64,000 nt of DNA from CAYLNL01 sp964385175. GTDB lineage: Bacteria > Bacteroidota > Bacteroidia > Flavobacteriales > Flavobacteriaceae. The stretch lies in NCBI GenBank assembly GCA_964385175.1, contig CAYLNL010000004.1, positions 1 through 64,000 on the forward strand. The letters run 5' to 3'. The first letter of the stretch is position 1. The number at the start of each line of letters is the position of its first letter. This document shows, piece after piece, positions 61,141 to 64,000 of the stretch. The notes beneath the pieces were generated by a model. That model ran no database searches. It was not told the origin of the DNA and saw only the letters and a program-made list of their open reading frames with translations. A program made the translations under genes and the position numbers.

Positions 61141-62755
61141 TTTTAAAAAATATGGCTTTCTCACAGCATTGGTTTGTATTGCTATTTTTTTCCCTTATTT
61201 AGAAGTGTTGCCAGTAAATATTATGGAAGCCCGTAATTTTATAACGGCGCGGGAAATGCTTACAGATGGTAATTGGCTCCTCACCACTATGAATGGGTTG
61301 CCCCGATATGAAAAACCCCCGCTTCCTACCTGGTTAACCGCCTTTTCTGGCTGGCTCTTTGGTATAAATAATGTAATTGCGTTACGGCTACCTGCCGCAT
61401 TTGCCGCTACTGCACTTGTATGGGTGTTGCATAAGTTTAGCGCCCGCCTGCATCACAACCTCCGTTTTTCTTTTCTTACCGCCCTTATAGCGGCTACCTC
61501 TTTTTATATTATTGTTTCTGGCAGAGATGGGCAATGGGATATTTTTACCCACACTTTTATGCTGGCAGGCATTTATTTTTTCTTTCGCTTTTTAGAAAAT
61601 GAGAAAGAACTATGGAAAAATGCTTTTTTAGCAGCTGTTTTTACAGGATTTTCTTTTTTAAGCAAGGGACCCGTTTCGTTCTATGCTTTGTTCTTGCCAT
61701 TTCTTATAGCGTATGGAATGGTATATAAATTTAAAAGCCTTGCAACACGTCTCATTCCCCTTATATTTTTCATAATTCTTGCGCTTGCACTGGGCTTTTC
61801 CTGGTATATATATGTACGCTGGGCAGACCCGGCTTCTTTTCTGGGAATCGCGCGCGAAGAAACCGCTAACTGGACGCAATATAACATTCGCCCGGTTTAT
61901 TATTACTGGAGTTTTGTTGTGCAAAGCGGGGTATGGACTATCCCGGCACTCATGGGGTTACTCTATCCCTACCTAAGCAAGCGGGTAACTAATAAAAAAG
62001 CCTATCGCTTTAGTTTTTTATGGACAATTTTTTCGGTGGTTCTACTTTCTCTTATCCCCGAAAAAAAATCCAGGTATTTGTTGCCGGTACTAATTCCAAT
62101 GGCGCTTACTACAGCGTTTTATATAGAATACCTTATAGTGAGGTGCAAGGAGCTGAAATCTAAACAAGAAATAATTCCTGTTTACATTCATTTTGGTTTA
62201 ATAGCCCTTATAGGGCTTGCGTTTCCCTTCGCAGGATACTGGTTTTTTAAAGAGCGTATGGAAGGGCTTTGGAGTTATTTTATAACGGCTTCTGCAATGT
62301 TGGGTATTCTCGGGATAGCAATAGTTATTCAACTAAAGAAAAAGGATATACAAAAGGCATTCATTCTCAATGTTTTAGTTATTATAAGTTTTATAACCCT
62401 CGGATTTCCCCTTGCAAAAACATTCCGACCTCCCGCCTCTTCGGAAGGAGTGGAACGGATGAAGCGATATGTTGAAAAAAATCACCTCAAATTATATAGT
62501 TTTGCCGAAATTGCACCCGAAATAATATGGCAATGCGGGGAGCCTATACCTCCCATTAAACGGCAAAACAAGGTGCAAACTCCCTCCCAAGCTGAATTTG
62601 CCATCCTTGTTGTACCCAATGAAGAAAAAGAATTTCAACAATGGGCTGTACAAAATTATACCGTATCATTGCAGGGGAGGGTAGATGCTAACTACCAGCG
62701 AACCCCTAAAAATAGGCTGATGGGAAATTTTTATTTTATAAAACGAAAAATATGA
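61133..62755 (+). CDS. ArnT-like family 39 glycosyltransferase (second)
   Basis: 540 aa, the same length as its neighbour but clearly divergent. Loop-1 motif VNIMEARNFITAREML and RYEKPPLPTWL, about 12 transmembrane helices and a short soluble C-terminus (KRYVEKNHLKLYSFAEIAPE). ArnT-type proteins add aminoarabinose to lipid A; the acceptor and sugar here are not known. Two different GT-C enzymes fed by one GT2 imply two acceptor sites or two sugars. Confidence 0.88.
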   Translation: MNDFKKYGFLTALVCIAIFFPYLEVLPVNIMEARNFITAREMLTDGNWLLTTMNGLPRYEKPPLPTWLTAFSGWLFGINNVIALRLPAAFAATALVWVLHKFSARLHHNLRFSFLTALIAATSFYIIVSGRDGQWDIFTHTFMLAGIYFFFRFLENEKELWKNAFLAAVFTGFSFLSKGPVSFYALFLPFLIAYGMVYKFKSLATRLIPLIFFIILALALGFSWYIYVRWADPASFLGIAREETANWTQYNIRPVYYYWSFVVQSGVWTIPALMGLLYPYLSKRVTNKKAYRFSFLWTIFSVVLLSLIPEKKSRYLLPVLIPMALTTAFYIEYLIVRCKELKSKQEIIPVYIHFGLIALIGLAFPFAGYWFFKERMEGLWSYFITASAMLGILGIAIVIQLKKKDIQKAFILNVLVIISFITLGFPLAKTFRPPASSEGVERMKRYVEKNHLKLYSFAEIAPEIIWQCGEPIPPIKRQNKVQTPSQAEFAILVVPNEEKEFQQWAVQNYTVSLQGRVDANYQRTPKNRLMGNFYFIKRKI

Positions 62756-63417
62756 AACGTATTGAAAAAATAGGATACGCAATCCTAATGGTTATATTTT
62801 GTTCTTCTTTGCTCATTGGGATTATTGACCCGGTGTATTTCGATTTGGTTTATACCCGCGAAAACGGCATTATAGAAACAGCCACTGCTATTTCCCTTTT
62901 CCTGGTTGGTGCCCTGTGCTTCTCCAAGTATGGACAAGTATCATTTAAAAAACCAATCTTGTGGAAGGTAGGTACCGTTGGCTTCGGCTTATTATTTTTC
63001 TTTGCCGCAGGAGAAGAAATTTCCTGGGGGCAACATATTTTTAACTGGGAGCCGGGATATTTTTTTACTAGAAATAATGCGCAGTTAGAAACTAACCTGC
63101 ATAACTTGAAAATAGGAAATACTAAAATTAATAAATTAATTTTCACTCAATTATTATTTGCCGTTATGCTCATTTATTTGTTCGTCGTTCCCATTTTATA
63201 TAAAAATATAAGAAAATTCAAAAACTTTATTCACACATGCGCCATACCGGTTGTTAGGTGGCACCATACCCTGGCGTTTATAATCGCCACCCTGGTAGTA
63301 CTCATAATCCCGGCAGACCGTAAATGGGAAGTGTATGAACTCGCTTTCGCCATCATCTTCTTTCTTATTTTTTCAAACCCTTATAATTCAATTATTTATA
63401 CAAAAACACGATTTTGA
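62752..63417 (+). CDS. Polytopic membrane protein of unknown function with GEEISWGQ motif
   Basis: 221 aa with about six transmembrane helices. A striking conserved-looking block FFAAGEEISWGQHIFNWEPG (about 83-102) is followed by NAQLETNLHNLKIGN; charged and polar residues at the membrane edge suggest an active site. I recall similar proteins in other bacteria but no assigned function. ATGA overlap with the second GT39 gene makes it the last gene of the cassette; it may modify or present the glycan acceptor. Confidence 0.8.
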   Translation: MKRIEKIGYAILMVIFCSSLLIGIIDPVYFDLVYTRENGIIETATAISLFLVGALCFSKYGQVSFKKPILWKVGTVGFGLLFFFAAGEEISWGQHIFNWEPGYFFTRNNAQLETNLHNLKIGNTKINKLIFTQLLFAVMLIYLFVVPILYKNIRKFKNFIHTCAIPVVRWHHTLAFIIATLVVLIIPADRKWEVYELAFAIIFFLIFSNPYNSIIYTKTRF

Positions 63418-63509
63418 TATTTTCATAGCGCCTGTTGAAATTAGATAGCCCTAATAACTAAAAAAAGCAATGCGTTAAATCCTCAGCTCAGAGTCCAAAA
63501 CATAAACCA

Positions 63510-63515
63510 GGGAGG
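63510..63515 (+). promoter_or_regulatory. Strong Shine-Dalgarno site of hemF (unusual here)
   Basis: GGGAGG ends six bases before the ATG at 63522, a near-perfect match to the 16S rRNA 3' end. Almost no other gene in this window has such a site, in keeping with Bacteroidota translation, so it decides the start and stands out. Confidence 0.75.
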
Positions 63516-63521
63516 AAAACA

Positions 63522-64000
63522 ATGGCAATAAAAGAACAGTTTTATAAACACATTCAACACCTGCAAGACAGTATTATTGCTGCATTGACTTCTATTGATG
63601 GAAAAGCTGTTTTTTCTGAGGATAAATGGAGCCGGCCGGAAGGCGGCGGGGGAAAAACCTGTATCCTCGAAAACGGAGGAGTATTTGAAAAAGCAGGTGT
63701 TAATACCTCGGCCGTTCATGGAAAACTCCCCGAAAGTATGCAGCACCTTTTCCAGGTGCAAGAAGTAGATTTTTTTGCCTGCGGGCTTAGCCTGGTACTT
63801 CACCCGGAAAATCCCCTGGCGCCCACTGTTCATGCCAACTGGCGCTACTTCGAGTTGTATGAGCCAAACGGAACGCTCACCGACTCATGGTTTGGAGGTG
63901 GGCAAGACTTAACCCCCTGTTATCTTTTTGAGGAAGACGCTATTCATTTTCATATCATTTGCAAAGAAGTTTGCGACACGGTTGCCCCGTCTTGCTACCC
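63522..64000 (+). CDS. hemF: Oxygen-dependent coproporphyrinogen III oxidase (5' part, cut by window end)
   Basis: First 159 codons of HemF, open to the right edge. Readable marks: WSRPEGGGGKTCILENGGVF, FFACGLSLVLHPENPLAPTV HANWRYFEL and the SWFGGGQDLTPCYLFEEDA signature. It oxidises coproporphyrinogen III to protoporphyrinogen IX with O2 in haem synthesis, implying aerobic growth. Preceded by a 104-base gap with no gene and by a strong Shine-Dalgarno. Confidence 0.95.
   Translation, partial: MAIKEQFYKHIQHLQDSIIAALTSIDGKAVFSEDKWSRPEGGGGKTCILENGGVFEKAGVNTSAVHGKLPESMQHLFQVQEVDFFACGLSLVLHPENPLAPTVHANWRYFELYEPNGTLTDSWFGGGQDLTPCYLFEEDAIHFHIICKEVCDTVAPSCY

Overview
The window comes from a Bacteroidota chromosome, most likely a Flavobacteriia-type member. 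The evidence is: recurrent TAnnTTTG -7 promoter elements with almost no Shine-Dalgarno sequences; type IX secretion markers (a PorG-like DUF6089 barrel and the PorX regulator); fused lpxC-fabZ, secD-secF and E1 alpha-beta genes; a DnaX without zinc-module cysteines; a 35-residue ribosomal protein THX; and a LuxR-type response regulator of a form typical of that class. Genus cannot be told from the sequence. I saw no tRNA, rRNA, CRISPR array, prophage or intact insertion sequence.

Layout. 1-5777: end of a 42-bp tandem repeat, then the envelope operon porG-like/uppS/bamA/ompH/skp closed by an intrinsic terminator. 5796-11259 (minus): 5-formyl-THF cyclo-ligase, two small lipoproteins (one only 56 aa) sharing a duplicated 35-bp 5' region, then a TonB receptor with an amino-acid permease. 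11673-15746: an RluA pseudouridine synthase, a 51-aa secreted peptide gene, and a TPR histidine kinase/response regulator pair. 15747-16435: decayed DNA with a duplicated gene end and a GC-rich palindromic element. 16436-22515: ftsY, rimO, secDF, trmB. 22522-28419: a PhoR/PhoB-like two-component pair divergent from a TonB receptor and beta-helix lipoprotein, with direct repeats of 11-bp phase between them. 28634-31922: 2-oxoacid dehydrogenase E1 fusion, an AT-rich voltage-gated K+ channel and a MazF-like toxin-antitoxin pair. 32214-35229: lipocalin-like lipoprotein, OmpA lipoprotein, dienelactone hydrolase, universal stress protein. 35302-41332 (minus): lipid A operon HD/lpxD/lpxC-fabZ/lpxA/efp/lpxD2. 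41370-46612: porX, tsaE, a candidate small RNA, dnaX, DUF1697, miaE. 46774-54987 (minus): patatin-BamA-like protein, uvrC, THX, rarA, a methyltransferase, an HtrA protease. 55117-64000: dapF, mltG, RNase P RNA, dtd, a tightly coupled five-gene glycosyl-transfer cassette (GT2, tandem LAB_N membrane protein, two ArnT-like GT-C enzymes, an unknown membrane protein) and the start of hemF.

Much of the content is cell-envelope biology: outer-membrane insertion, lipid A synthesis, protein export, murein processing and a predicted polyprenyl-phosphate-sugar glycosylation route. The most promising little-described items are the GT2/LAB_N-LAB_N/GT-C/GT-C/unknown cassette, the secreted peptide next to a sensor kinase, the repeated operator between the PhoB-like regulator and its TonB neighbour, the candidate sRNA upstream of dnaX, and a dispersed GC-rich alternating purine-pyrimidine repeat seen three times. 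All functional statements rest on reading the sequence; no database search was run.
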